In this document: positions 34,174 to 43,717 of the stretch, in pieces | Layout of the letters: every line of letters begins with the position of its first letter | Position numbering within the stretch: the stretch's first letter is position 1 | From: TH-plancto1 sp043777375 | GTDB taxonomy: Bacteria > Planctomycetota > Planctomycetia > Planctomycetales > Planctomycetaceae | Length of the DNA stretch: 64,000 bases | Assembly: GCA_043777375.1 (NCBI GenBank) | Contig: JAYWHX010000132.1 | Span: 1 to 64,000 of the forward strand | Reading direction: 5' to 3' | Notes under the pieces: generated by a model | Databases searched by the model: none | What the model was told of the DNA's origin: nothing | The model's input: the letters and a program-made list of their open reading frames with translations, nothing else | Made by a program: the position numbers and the translations under genes

Positions 34174-35640
34174 TCAATTCCGCGTGTCATCGCTCACGAT
34201 GTTTCCGCTGCCGCCGGTCACGCGCACGCGGTTCGTAAAGGCGGAATCCTTGGGCGTTCGAAACAGGCAGCCTGAAATGCGGCAGTAATCGCACTTCAGA
34301 AACTCCACGAGTGTCTCGCCGGAGTCCACGATCAGGCAGCTGGTCACGTTGCAGGACTCGCACTTTTCCAATTTCAAAGCGGCGTCTTTGGCATGCACAT
34401 CGTTCATGTGCAACCCGGTGAGGGTGCAGTCACGGCACTCTCGCAGTTCAACGCCATTCTTGCTGGTCACTTCTTTCTGGTCCGGGTTGCGATCAAACAA
34501 GTTCGGGCCGATGACCAGGTGCGAACAGTTCTCGGCCAGCAGGTTCTGTTCGAACCCCTCCCAAAAAGTGTTCCCCTCGATCACGACCCCGCGAGCGTAT
34601 TTCAGATGAATATTGGTCTTCACATCGCTGAGCACGTTGCCGGCGATCACGAACGTGCCGACCATCAGCGGGTTGTCTTTCGACGCGCCGATCATCCGGA
34701 TGTTTGCGGAGCCGAGCGAGTCATGATCGTGTTGTAGAGTACACCCGGTAATTGTCCCCTCGCGCACCGAACCCCGACGACAGTCGAGTAGCAAATTGGC
34801 GGTCAGTGGGCCATCGCCGACGTTTCCCTCGATATCACATCCGGTGATTTGCAGGTTGCGAATCTCGCTCTCGCGGCAGACGATTCCGCCCTGGCGGTTG
34901 TAGCTGATGTGGCTGTTGGCGATGTTGATCTGATGTAGATTGACGCCGTCCATGAAGACGCCGACGCCGCGATTGTCATACAGGTGGCACTCGCTGATCT
35001 GGACGTTGCGGTTGCGAGTGACGAGTCGAATGGCATGTACGACGTTCCGAATGGACAGCCGACTCAGCGTCGCCTGCATCGTGCTCGCCAGTTCAATTCC
35101 GCTGGCTTCCCCGTGCTGGCCCACGATCTCGATCCCATCGATCATGGGGGTCCGCTGTCGCTCCCAGATCCCCGCATGAACCGATTTCGGGTCAGCTGTG
35201 CCGTGATGCGTACCGATAATTCGCAGAGCGGGCCCGGAGCCTTCCATTTTCAGGCTCGCCAGTCCGTCGCCGGTGATGGAAACCGGTCCGGACTTTTCGA
35301 GGCGCACCTCGATTGTCCTCGTAATCCGGTATGTCCCCGCAGGGAAGTGCAAAGGCCTGAGCGACTCATCGACGGCCCGCTGAATCGCGGCGGTGTCGTC
35401 GGCGATGCCATCTCCCACGGCTCCGAAGTCCTGAATGTTGGGGGCGATCGTGATCTTCCGGGCCTGCACGGGAGAGACGATCTTGCCGGGCGGTGTCGGC
35501 TCGACAGCCTTGTCTTGGGCATGCAGCGAGTAGAGCCATAGGAAGAAGCCCAGCCCGATCAAACGAGCGAGCAAGAATCGACTGGGTGATTTGATGCTGG
35601 GCAGTGGCGAAGCATGATCTTCAGAGACAAACACCGACAT
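34174..35640 (-). CDS. Secreted right-handed beta-helix protein (pectate lyase superfamily)
   Basis: 488 residues. A signal-anchor or signal peptide is near the N-terminus (LLARLIGLGFFLWLYSLHA). The pectate-lyase-type leader DFGAVGDGIADDTAAIQRAVDESLRPLHFPAGTYRI is followed by many parallel beta-helix turns (ISGCLFR, LVIGPNLFD, ITGCTLQHD). It is probably a polysaccharide lyase, epimerase or binding protein; no catalytic residues could be fixed. The ATG at 35640 has GGAG upstream. Coding ends only 7 bases from the plus-strand GH2-like gene. Confidence 0.88.
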   Translation of the reverse strand: MSVFVSEDHASPLPSIKSPSRFLLARLIGLGFFLWLYSLHAQDKAVEPTPPGKIVSPVQARKITIAPNIQDFGAVGDGIADDTAAIQRAVDESLRPLHFPAGTYRITRTIEVRLEKSGPVSITGDGLASLKMEGSGPALRIIGTHHGTADPKSVHAGIWERQRTPMIDGIEIVGQHGEASGIELASTMQATLSRLSIRNVVHAIRLVTRNRNVQISECHLYDNRGVGVFMDGVNLHQINIANSHISYNRQGGIVCRESEIRNLQITGCDIEGNVGDGPLTANLLLDCRRGSVREGTITGCTLQHDHDSLGSANIRMIGASKDNPLMVGTFVIAGNVLSDVKTNIHLKYARGVVIEGNTFWEGFEQNLLAENCSHLVIGPNLFDRNPDQKEVTSKNGVELRECRDCTLTGLHMNDVHAKDAALKLEKCESCNVTSCLIVDSGETLVEFLKCDYCRISGCLFRTPKDSAFTNRVRVTGGSGNIVSDDTRN

Positions 35641-36211
35641 CCGTGACTCCGTCCACTGGCGAGAACTCGTGGCACAATCGCCACTTTCGATACAACCGGC
35701 ACAAGCGTACCGTGGCCGGTTCGGGGATGCCAGACTCCGCGAGAGCGAGGACTGACTGGTTAGTTTCACGATCTGGATCCATGGAAACTGCACGAAATGG
35801 TCTCACACAAAGGCACGAAGGCACCAAGAATTCAGTCGGAAACAACCATTTCGAGATCGTTTCGGATTCCCTTTGTGCCTCCGTGCCTTTGTGTGAGAAA
35901 ACTTGAATGCCGCTGTTTTGCGACCTGGCCAGCCATAAAGAGCGGGGCACCAGCGAGTTGATCGAAGTGTGATGGAAATCTCGATTTCATCATTCGAAAA
36001 ATCAAAGAGTTTTGCACCACCCACTCAAACGCGATCCATTCCACACTCTCCTCAAATCTCGACGGAAACTCATCGCAGCGGACTTCCGGTACTGCTGCAA
36101 GCTGACAGCTCGTCACTCAATCTGCTACCTTGCGACAGGAGATCATTGGCCTGCTGGGCTGTCCGATCGCCAATCGCCCTGCCGCCAACCACCTGCATTC
36201 AGGCCAGCCTC
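35641..36211. other. Divergent intergenic region with an inverted repeat
   Basis: About 570 bases between divergent genes. It holds the inverted repeat at 35801-35898. Frames reaching into the adenylate kinase gene from 35969 are not coding in character. Promoters are expected but not assignable. Confidence 0.5.
35801..35898. repeat. Inverted repeat of the TCTCACACAAAGGCAC type
   Basis: The 24-base arms (35801-35824 and 35875-35898) are reverse complements with a single mismatch, and pairing continues imperfectly inwards. The 98-base unit would form a long hairpin. The composition is unlike a gene and looks like a dispersed mobile repeat unit. Confidence 0.75.
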
Positions 36212-36832
36212 ATGGCAAAATCCCCGACTCGATATCCTGCCGCACTGATCTTCGGAGCACCCGGTGCTGGCAAGGGGACACAGGGCGAAATCCTCACCCG
36301 CATCCCTGGCTTCTTTCATCTGTCGACCGGGGTCATCTTCCGTAAGCTCGATCCACAGATGCAGGAGGCTCAGCAGATTCGGGAATACTGCAAGCGTGGC
36401 GAGCTGGTCCCCGATGAGCTGACGGTCTCGATCTTCCTGAATTGGCTGGAAGGTCGACGAGCTGCGGACAAGTTCCGTCCGAAGGAGCATCTGCTGCTGC
36501 TCGACGGGATTCCGCGAACTGTCAATCAGTGCAAGCTGATCGAGCGGTACATCGATGTGAAAGCCGTGCTGTATTTCGAGTGCGTCGACCTAGAGGTTAT
36601 GGTCGACCGCATCCGCCGTCGTGCAGTGCTGGAAGGCCGTCCGGACGACGCCAGCGAGTCGGTCACTCGCAAGCGATTGGAAACGTTCGAAAAGGAAACA
36701 ACTCCGGTTCTGCAATACTATGGGGAGTCGCTCATCAAGCGAATTGATTCTAGCGGTCTTCCCTCTGAAGTGCTGGCAGGCTGCCTGCAACACTTGATCC
36801 CGATCATTAAGGCGAATTTCGTGTTTGAGTGA
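36212..36832 (+). CDS. Adenylate kinase family nucleoside monophosphate kinase
   Basis: 206 residues. P-loop IFGAPGAGKGTQGE near residue 15, then LSTGVIFRKLD (the usual family has STGD/STGE here), GELVPDELTVSIF, LLDGIPRTVNQ (usually DGFPRT) and the RRRAVLEGRPDD segment with a short lid. The family phosphorylates AMP or another NMP with ATP. The D-to-V and F-to-I substitutions in conserved positions suggest a divergent paralogue rather than the main housekeeping adk. The ATG at 36212 begins the family N-terminus. Confidence 0.82.
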   Translation: MAKSPTRYPAALIFGAPGAGKGTQGEILTRIPGFFHLSTGVIFRKLDPQMQEAQQIREYCKRGELVPDELTVSIFLNWLEGRRAADKFRPKEHLLLLDGIPRTVNQCKLIERYIDVKAVLYFECVDLEVMVDRIRRRAVLEGRPDDASESVTRKRLETFEKETTPVLQYYGESLIKRIDSSGLPSEVLAGCLQHLIPIIKANFVFE

Positions 36833-36886
36833 GCCGCGTGTGGTTCGTCGGAACGCTGGCTGTCATTCTTGATGTGAAACGATTCC

Positions 36887-37768
36887 ATGCCTGCCGCTGC
36901 CCCAGATTCCCCGACGACACTCTTTGATCACATCGTGATCGTCGGGGTCGGTCTGATCGGAGGGTCCATCGCGAGGGCGCTGAAGACACGCGGATTGGCC
37001 CGCAAGATCACGGGGCTGGGCCGTAATCGAGAGCGGTTGCTGGCCGCACAAGACGCTGGGTTGATCGATGCGGTGGCCACGTCGGTCACTGAACTGACTC
37101 CATTCACGCTGGCGATCGTCTGCACTCCGGTCGACCGAATCTCTGATGATGTCCGGGCGCTGCAATCGGTCGTTGCTGGGTCCGCCGTCATCACCGATGC
37201 GGGCAGTGTGAAGGCCAGGATCTGCCGCGAACACGGTTCGCACCAGCCCGGCACTGCGATGTTCATTGGCTCGCATCCGATGGCCGGTTCAGAGCAAGGC
37301 GGCTGGGAGCATGCCAGCGCCCAGCTGTTCGAGGGCCGGATTTGTGCGGTGACGCCGGATGGTCAGCCTGAGCCTGTCATTCAATCGATCGAGCGATTCT
37401 GGTCCTCGCTCGGGATGGGCATCATTCGGCTAGCTCCCGAGCAACATGACCACATTGTGGCCCTGACCAGCCATGTGCCGCACGCGACTGCCGCAGCCTT
37501 GGCGGCGCTGTTGACTCCGGAGGCCCGACCACTGGCTGCGACGGGATTTCGGGATACCACCCGCATCGCGAGCGGGGACCCGGCGCTGTGGACATCGATA
37601 TTGATCCATAATCGCGAAGCGGTGTCCAACCACCTGCGAGAGTTAATCAGCCGCCTGAGTCAGTTCGCAACCGCACTTGATTCGAACAACGCAGCGGACA
37701 TCGAAGCTCTACTCTCTCAGGGCAAAAACGCTCGCGACGAGTGGCTGCGTTCTCGGCCATCGCGTTGA
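36887..37768 (+). CDS. tyrA: Prephenate dehydrogenase
   Basis: 293 residues. It decarboxylates prephenate oxidatively towards tyrosine. The NAD-binding signature HIVIVGVGLIGGSIARAL is at the N-terminus, followed by TDAGSVKARI, FIGSHPMAGSEQGGWEHA and the catalytic His region LTSHVPHATAAALAALL, then GFRDTTRIASGDP. No chorismate mutase domain is attached. It lies 54 bases after the adenylate kinase-like gene on the same strand. Confidence 0.92.
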   Translation: MPAAAPDSPTTLFDHIVIVGVGLIGGSIARALKTRGLARKITGLGRNRERLLAAQDAGLIDAVATSVTELTPFTLAIVCTPVDRISDDVRALQSVVAGSAVITDAGSVKARICREHGSHQPGTAMFIGSHPMAGSEQGGWEHASAQLFEGRICAVTPDGQPEPVIQSIERFWSSLGMGIIRLAPEQHDHIVALTSHVPHATAAALAALLTPEARPLAATGFRDTTRIASGDPALWTSILIHNREAVSNHLRELISRLSQFATALDSNNAADIEALLSQGKNARDEWLRSRPSR

Positions 37769-37790
37769 AACCGCTCCCTCGGCCATCCGT

Positions 37791-39017
37791 TCATTCCCGG
37801 CAGACCGCCATCGCCTCAATTTCGATCAAGAGATCTTCGAACGCAAACCCTGAGACTCGAATCGCGGTGACCGCTGGTCCGGGTTCGGGATAGAACTCCC
37901 GCTGGACAGCTGCAATGGTGGCAGTAGCCGCAGCGATCTGTTCCCAGTCATCGGGGGCGTAGTAGTAGATGTACAGCTTGGCGACATCGGACTCATCTAG
38001 CCCCCCTTCTCGCATGACATTTCGAATGAACTGAAAGACGTTGCGAGTCTGCGTGGCCAAGTCTTTGCCCACGGCTTTCGCCTGATTGTCGGCTGAGATT
38101 TGTCCTCCAATGAAAGCCAGATTTCCGATACGCCACCCCTGCGTGAATTGCGAGTTGGAAATGCTCCAGTCCCAATGATTCTCGGGTTGCAGGCGTTGCT
38201 TGTCTTCGCCCAATACGCCAATCCCTTCGACTTGGATTAGCTCGTCGGACTGGGGAAAACCCGTGATTCGCAGGCCCGCTCCGGCAGCGGATGGAATGGA
38301 CATGTACCGTCTGCGAACGTTCGTCATTTTCTCCCAGTAGTTGGTCACATCGCGACCCTCACCAAAGAAGCGAAAATATGTGTTCTGCCGCATGAGCGAA
38401 TGCCGGTCACCTCCAGCAGCTTGCAACATGGTGTCCAGATTCCGAAAGGCGTGGTCAGTCTGGACCTCGATGTCACCGACTCCAAGGACGTTCCCGCTGG
38501 AATCGAGCGAACGTTGCCCGCCGACGAACACCATGTCGCCCACCTTCCAACCATGCGAAAAGGGCAGCGGCTTACTCCAGCTCCAATGCCCCTCTGGCAT
38601 TAGCCGTTCCTTCTCTTCCCCCACCACAGCCCAGGCATCGACTTGGATTAATGCCCCTGGACGATCAAGACCCACGCGAGTTTCCGTCGTCGTGGGACCG
38701 GGGTCGGAGAAGTATGTCAGACGAACATCATCCAGCTCGTCCAGAAACTGAGCGACCGCAGCGGCATCGCCCGCACACTGAAAGTAAATATTGTGTTTGA
38801 CGACATCCGCCAGCGTGGCGCCAGCAGCCGCCAGAACACGCTTCAAAGCCTCGAATGCGTTCCGAGCCTGCGTCGTGATGTCAGATCCGAGGACCTGTCC
38901 ATTTGCGTCGAGCGACATCTGCCCTCCGACGAAAATCAGATTCCCGGCCCGGACCGCCTGAGTGCCCGATCCCGCAACGCCATGATGGTGGGGCAGCGCA
39001 ATCATTTGTTTGTTCAT
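37791..39017 (-). CDS. Protein with three tandem RidA/YjgF domains
   Basis: 408 residues. Three RidA-like repeats are seen, each beginning with a segment of the form VGGQ: GNLIFVGGQMSLDANGQVLG (about 25-45), GDMVFVGGQRSLDSSGNVLG (about 160-180) and GNLAFIGGQISADNQAKAVG (about 295-315). Each carries TQ.RN.F and a LIQV-type strand with a C-terminal Glu. Single RidA proteins form trimers that hydrolyse reactive enamines and imines, so a three-domain chain may form the trimer in one polypeptide. Conserved Arg positions vary between repeats. The ATG at 39017 follows CGGAG. Confidence 0.85.
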   Translation of the reverse strand: MNKQMIALPHHHGVAGSGTQAVRAGNLIFVGGQMSLDANGQVLGSDITTQARNAFEALKRVLAAAGATLADVVKHNIYFQCAGDAAAVAQFLDELDDVRLTYFSDPGPTTTETRVGLDRPGALIQVDAWAVVGEEKERLMPEGHWSWSKPLPFSHGWKVGDMVFVGGQRSLDSSGNVLGVGDIEVQTDHAFRNLDTMLQAAGGDRHSLMRQNTYFRFFGEGRDVTNYWEKMTNVRRRYMSIPSAAGAGLRITGFPQSDELIQVEGIGVLGEDKQRLQPENHWDWSISNSQFTQGWRIGNLAFIGGQISADNQAKAVGKDLATQTRNVFQFIRNVMREGGLDESDVAKLYIYYYAPDDWEQIAAATATIAAVQREFYPEPGPAVTAIRVSGFAFEDLLIEIEAMAVCRE

Positions 39018-39184
39018 CAGGGACTCCGGAGATGACGTGCAGACTGCGAGAGCAGCGGGCGGCAATTCGCAAATCATTCTAGACGGAGTCTGTCGGCGTG
39101 GCTAACTTGGCGAGAGCTCGCTCACTCAGGCACTTCCTGACCACTTTCGGTAGACACGATTCACCCCTTCCATGGGTACGTTCA

Positions 39185-40609
39185 ATGATTGAGTCTGATA
39201 CAACACCAGCCCCTCACAGCCTCGATACAGCTCATTCTCCACCCACTCGAATTCGCTGGCGAATCATGGCCCTGTTGATGGCCTATGTGGGACTCGTCCA
39301 TTTCAATCGCATCAGTATCACATCCGCTGGCACTGAGCACATTATGCCGGAGTATGGGATCGATGAAACTTCCATGGGAATGGTGTACTCGTCGTACCTG
39401 TTTGTCTACACGTTCTGCATGCTGCCGGGAGGCTGGCTGCTCGACAAGTATGGCCCTAAACGGGCGCTGATGCTGGTCGGGTTTGGGTCCGCAGTTCTCG
39501 TCCCATTGACCGGACTGGCAGGCTACCTCTTCTTGCCCAGCCCGACGACAGCGGGATTGCCAGGCGTCGTGAATGAACAGACGCTCCTGACCGGTTCGTT
39601 TTTAGCTGGCAGCCTGCTGTTGCCTCTGTGTCTGATTCGTGGACTGCTCGGGTTAATCAGCGCTCCCATTCATCCGAGTGCTGCAAGAGCCATCTCGTTC
39701 TGGATGCCATTTTCCGCCCAGGGAACTGCCAACGGGCTAGTGACTGGTGCAGCTGTCACGGGCATTGCACTGACGCCGTTTGTCTTTGGTTTCATGATGG
39801 ATAGGTTGAGCTGGCCGCTCGCCTTCATCGTTGCGGGAATCGCAACGCTGTTGTTGACGATCATCTGGGCTATGTACGCAACTGATCACCCCGATCAGCA
39901 TCCGGACACCAACGAAGGTGAACGACAACTTCCCACCCGCCTCGCGCCAGCCACGAGCCAGACGGGCAGTCTCGCAGACAGTCTGACTGGCACGATCGAG
40001 TTGTTTCGGAATCGAAGTCTGGTCCTGTTGACGCTCAGTTATGCAGCGGCCAGCTACTTCCAGTTCTTATTCTTTTTCTGGCAACAGTACTATTTTACGA
40101 AAGTGCTGAAGCTGGGGAATGACGAAGGCCGCCTGTGTGCGACGATCGTTACATTTGCGATGGTGATTGGAATGATGAGCGGCGGCTGGATCGCCGATCG
40201 CATGCAGTTGATATTCGGAGGTTGGCGAGGCCGGGCCATCACTCCCATCTTCGGCATGCTGGCCAGTGGAGCCTTGTTGATTCTGGGGGTCCTCGGAACG
40301 AACACCGTCTGGATCGTCAGCTGTTTCGCTCTGGCCATGGGAGCTTTGGGGCTGAGCGAGGCACCTATCTGGGTCGCGGGTATTCAACTCGGTCGCCAAC
40401 GCGGTGGGCTGTCCGCAGCGTTCCTGAACGCGGGTGGAAATGTGGGAAGCATCCTGGCTCCCATCGTTACCCCGATTTTCAGCAGCTTCTTCGGCTGGAA
40501 GGCGAGCCTGGGGTTGGCTGCCGTCATTTGTATCTTAGGAGCCTCGCTCTGGTTTTGGATCGAGCCACCGGAGCAAAATAGTGGAACGTCCATCGAAATC
40601 GAGCCATGA
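39185..40609 (+). CDS. Major facilitator superfamily transporter
   Basis: 474 residues with 12 predicted membrane helices. The A-loop motif GWLLDKYGPKRALMLVG is clear. The N-terminal half (VYSSYLFVYTFCMLPGGWL) and the second half (SYFQFLFFFWQQYYF..., AGIQLGRQRGGLSAAFLNAGGNVGSILAP) match the anion:cation symporter-like MFS group. Substrate unknown. It is divergent from the triple RidA gene with starts 167 bases apart, which may indicate co-regulation in amine or organic-acid metabolism. The ATG at 39185 is preferred over a GTG at 39098. Confidence 0.88.
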   Translation: MIESDTTPAPHSLDTAHSPPTRIRWRIMALLMAYVGLVHFNRISITSAGTEHIMPEYGIDETSMGMVYSSYLFVYTFCMLPGGWLLDKYGPKRALMLVGFGSAVLVPLTGLAGYLFLPSPTTAGLPGVVNEQTLLTGSFLAGSLLLPLCLIRGLLGLISAPIHPSAARAISFWMPFSAQGTANGLVTGAAVTGIALTPFVFGFMMDRLSWPLAFIVAGIATLLLTIIWAMYATDHPDQHPDTNEGERQLPTRLAPATSQTGSLADSLTGTIELFRNRSLVLLTLSYAAASYFQFLFFFWQQYYFTKVLKLGNDEGRLCATIVTFAMVIGMMSGGWIADRMQLIFGGWRGRAITPIFGMLASGALLILGVLGTNTVWIVSCFALAMGALGLSEAPIWVAGIQLGRQRGGLSAAFLNAGGNVGSILAPIVTPIFSSFFGWKASLGLAAVICILGASLWFWIEPPEQNSGTSIEIEP

Positions 40610-40782
40610 TGGCTGGCTCTGCTCGGGGCCTTGGCACAGCTCATGGAGTACCCATCGGCACACCAATGATGTTGCAATCTGCGAGACTCCATCCGGCATG
40701 GCAGGTTCCAGCAGAATCGCTGGAAACGCTAAGGACTGCTAGAATAAAACATCTGAGACCTCCCCCATAGTGAGACCGCGCG

Positions 40783-42096
40783 ATGTATCTTCGAATGGCC
40801 AAGCGGATTCTCTTCGAGACCGACAAGCGGCTGCTGTGGAAGCTGGCCTGGAACATGGGCGTCAAGGGGGGGCTCTCAGTCCAGCGGTACAAGAACCGGC
40901 TGAAGAAGGGGCAAGTGTTCCCTCCGTTTCTCTACATCTCCGTCATCAACAGCTGCAACCTCCGCTGTCAGGGGTGCTGGGTCGATGTCGCGGCCAAGCA
41001 GCAGATCATCGACGCCGCTGCGATGCGGAAGCTGATCAACGAGGCCAAGGCGGCGGGCAACGTCTTCTTTGGCATCGTGGGTGGCGAGCCGTTCATGCAT
41101 CCGAATCTGCTCGATATTTTGGCGGAGCATCCGGAGTGCTACTTCCAGATTTTCACCAACGGGCACTTCATCACCGACGAGGTCGCCAAGCGAATTCGAC
41201 AGCTCGGCAACGTGACCCCGCTCATCAGCGTCGAAGGGTCCGAGATCGTGAGCGATGAACGTCGCGGGCGGGCGGGCGTGCTCTCCAAGACGATGCAGGG
41301 GGTCGAGAACTGCCTGAAGAACAAGGTCTTCACTGGGGTCTGCACGAGCGTGTGCAAGACCAACCTCGATGACCTCGTGACCGAAAAATGGGTCGACCGC
41401 CTCATCGAGATGGGGGTCTTCTACACCTGGTTCCACGTCTACCGCCCCATGGGGCCCGAGGCCAACGAGCAGCTGTGCCTGTCCCCAGAGGAGATGCTGC
41501 GGATTCGCAAATTCGTGGTCGAGATGCGAGCGAAGAAGCCGATCGTCTTCGTCGACGCCTACTACGACCACGCCGGTCAAGCACTGTGCCCAGCCGCCAC
41601 CGGGATCAGCCACCACATCAACCCGTGGGGCGGGATCGAGCCCTGCCCGATCGTGCAGTTCGTCACCGACTCGATTCATGATGAGAAGAAAACACTGGTC
41701 GAGAAATTCGAGTCTCCGTTCTTGAAAGACTTCCGAGAACTGGCTCGCGACACCACACGCGGGTGTATCGTGCTGGAGCGGCCCGACCTGCTGGCCGCCC
41801 TCGTGACCAAACACTCGGCAAAGGATGGCACCGTGCGGGCCACCGCGATGGCCGAACTCAACGCCATGCAAGTCCGCCCCTCGCAGTACAACCCCGCCGG
41901 GGCCGTGCCCGAGAAGAGCTGGGCGTATTGGATTGCCAAGAAGCTGTTCTTCAATGACTTCGATGTCTACAACGGACGCGATCATCAGGGGAAGTCGGCT
42001 CCGTCACTGCTCGCGCGGGGCGAAGTCGGGACGGTTGCAGTCGCGGAACCGATGCTGGTGCCTCTGGACTTGGGGCGTGTAAGCGATCAAGATTGA
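40783..42096 (+). CDS. Radical SAM protein with C-terminal SPASM-like cysteines
   Basis: 437 residues. The 4Fe-4S motif SCNLRCQGC (CxxxCxxC) is near residue 60, followed by the radical SAM barrel (GIVGGEPFMHPNLLDILAEHPECYFQIFTNG). Additional cysteines in AYYDHAGQALCPAATG and GIEPCPIVQF suggest an auxiliary cluster of the SPASM type. The extended N- and C-termini match a planctomycete radical SAM family. The substrate is unknown; no peptide precursor gene is recognisable nearby. Confidence 0.85.
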   Translation: MYLRMAKRILFETDKRLLWKLAWNMGVKGGLSVQRYKNRLKKGQVFPPFLYISVINSCNLRCQGCWVDVAAKQQIIDAAAMRKLINEAKAAGNVFFGIVGGEPFMHPNLLDILAEHPECYFQIFTNGHFITDEVAKRIRQLGNVTPLISVEGSEIVSDERRGRAGVLSKTMQGVENCLKNKVFTGVCTSVCKTNLDDLVTEKWVDRLIEMGVFYTWFHVYRPMGPEANEQLCLSPEEMLRIRKFVVEMRAKKPIVFVDAYYDHAGQALCPAATGISHHINPWGGIEPCPIVQFVTDSIHDEKKTLVEKFESPFLKDFRELARDTTRGCIVLERPDLLAALVTKHSAKDGTVRATAMAELNAMQVRPSQYNPAGAVPEKSWAYWIAKKLFFNDFDVYNGRDHQGKSAPSLLARGEVGTVAVAEPMLVPLDLGRVSDQD

Positions 42097-42178
42097 GGTG
42101 TGTCGTCGAATCACGGATCGACCGATCTCGGGTCGTTGGATAGAATTCGTTCATCACTCAACGTAGGGAGGAGCCAAA

Positions 42179-42406
42179 ATGTCCCAGCTGATGATTACCG
42201 AAGAGCAACAACGCTTTCTCGACGAATCGAGCGAGCCGGTTGAAATTGTGGACCGCTCCGGACACCTGCTGACGAAGCTCAAAGTGAGACATGGGTTTAG
42301 TGAGTCTGAATTGGACGAAGCGGTTCAGGCTGCGAAGAATTTTGTGCCCGCCGGGACGCTGGTGGAACTTATGGAACGTCTCAAGGCAACACGTATTGCA
42401 CCATGA
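42179..42406 (+). CDS. Putative antitoxin of a type II toxin-antitoxin pair
   Basis: 75 residues preceded by a strong GGGAGGAG ribosome-binding site before the ATG at 42179. The N-terminus (MSQLMITEEQQRFLDESSEPVEIVDRSGHLLTKL) resembles small planctomycete antitoxins that precede RelE/ParE-like genes. No catalytic motif is present. The toxin-like gene at 42539 follows 132 bases later, wider than the usual overlap. Pairing is inference from position and gene type. Confidence 0.6.
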   Translation: MSQLMITEEQQRFLDESSEPVEIVDRSGHLLTKLKVRHGFSESELDEAVQAAKNFVPAGTLVELMERLKATRIAP

Positions 42407-42538
42407 GGTTTTTGGCACAAACTGAGAAATCTCCACAATTTAGTTCGCGGAATAGTCTTCTGCGGCACTTAATTACAAGAGTAGTTGAGAAATCCTCGCT
42501 GTCGGTGATTGTCCGACTTTACCCATGAGAGTACTCCC

Positions 42539-42808
42539 ATGTCGCAGCGTAGGTACACGGTCGTTCAAAGAGCCAAGTTCGGGGAGCGACTCGCAGCGTT
42601 GTGGCTCTTGGACCATGACGTTCAGCGATCCATGGATGAGTTGGAACCGGTTTTGAGGACGATTCCCGACCAAGCAGGCTACCCGCTGTATCATCAGGAC
42701 GAGCAGTTCTGGCATCTCGAACATCGGGCCATTGAGATCCTCTACAGAATCTTGGACGAGGATTGCCAAGTCCAACTGATCAGCATCCGGCTGGCTCGAC
42801 CGCAATAA
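42539..42808 (+). CDS. RelE/ParE-like toxin candidate
   Basis: 89 residues. The fold pattern YTVVQRAKFGERLAALWLLDHDVQRSMDELEPVLRTIPDQAG ... IEILYRILDEDCQVQLISIRLARP fits the ParE/RelE superfamily: an alpha-helical hairpin then beta strands. Such toxins cleave mRNA on the ribosome or poison gyrase. The ATG at 42539 has GAGAG upstream; an in-frame GTG at 42509 exists. The conserved catalytic Arg/His pattern is not fully visible, so activity is uncertain. Confidence 0.55.
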   Translation: MSQRRYTVVQRAKFGERLAALWLLDHDVQRSMDELEPVLRTIPDQAGYPLYHQDEQFWHLEHRAIEILYRILDEDCQVQLISIRLARPQ

Positions 42809-42955
42809 TGCCCGCATCGAGAGACGAGAGTTGGAGGCACTCTTCCGGTACTCAATCCCCACGAAGTGTGGTAGCCTTTCTCACACAGGATGTGGTGCAG
42901 GCACCCTGGTCAGGTGACCCGGCCCAGCCAGCCTTTCGGTTTGTCAGGATGCATG

Positions 42956-43684
42956 ATGGAAGCGACCGCTTTGGATGATCAGTCCGTTCCGGGACCCAAG
43001 CAACTCGCGCGCGGGCCGCGACGGGTGCTGGGGGTGCTGCTGGAGAAGGCGTTCACCACGCCCGATGTTTACCCGCTGACGGTGAAGGCGTGTACCTCGG
43101 GGTGCAATCAGAAGAACAACCGCGATCCGGTGACGAACTACACCGAGGAGCAGGTTCACGACATTCTTGACGAACTCCGCCTGGCGGGCGTGGCAGCTGT
43201 CGTCCACACGGATGGAGGACGGGCCGAACGGTTCCGACACTTCATGCGGAAGCGATACCCATTCTCCGAAGTGCAGTTAGCGATCCTGACTGAGCTATTA
43301 CTACGCGGTCGACAGCAGCCGGGCGAGCTGCGAACGCGGGCGAGCCGGATGGTGCCGATTGACAGTCAAGAGATTCTGAAAACAGCCTTGCTAGACCTTC
43401 AGGCTCAGGGGTACGTACAGGCGAACGGTCCACTCGATCGACGCGGGGTCGAGGTCGATCACACGTTCTATCTCGACGGGGAAAACCAGAAGCTGACTCC
43501 GGGGACATTCAGCGCCGCCGAACCGGATGCAGCTGTCGAGAGCCGCCCGACTCGCTCCAGTGGCAGCAGCGAATTGGGTCAACAGCAACACGCCGCGATG
43601 GCCGAGGAGATCGCCCAGCTGCGGGAGAAAGTCGCTCGCATGGAAGAGCAGATGGAAGAGTTTCGCCGAGCGGTCGGCCTTTGA
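42956..43684 (+). CDS. yceH: YceH / DUF480 family protein
   Basis: 242 residues. Two winged-helix domains are typical of DUF480/YceH: RVLGVLLEKAFTTPDVYPLTVKACTSGCNQKNNRDPVTNYTEEQV at the N-terminus, and VQLAILTELLLRGRQQPGELRTRASRM in the second domain. A C-terminal coiled coil (EIAQLREKVARMEEQMEEFRRAV) is visible. Function is not established. AGGA sits 6 bases before the ATG at 42956 (the ATG at 42953 is an alternative). It is 33 bases upstream of the PQQ giant. Confidence 0.9.
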   Translation: MEATALDDQSVPGPKQLARGPRRVLGVLLEKAFTTPDVYPLTVKACTSGCNQKNNRDPVTNYTEEQVHDILDELRLAGVAAVVHTDGGRAERFRHFMRKRYPFSEVQLAILTELLLRGRQQPGELRTRASRMVPIDSQEILKTALLDLQAQGYVQANGPLDRRGVEVDHTFYLDGENQKLTPGTFSAAEPDAAVESRPTRSSGSSELGQQQHAAMAEEIAQLREKVARMEEQMEEFRRAVGL

Positions 43685-43717
43685 ATGTGAAATCGAACAG
43701 GACAGCAGGGTGATCCC

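Noticed and set aside
40876..41985. 369-codon minus-strand frame
   Set aside because: Antisense shadow of the radical SAM gene.
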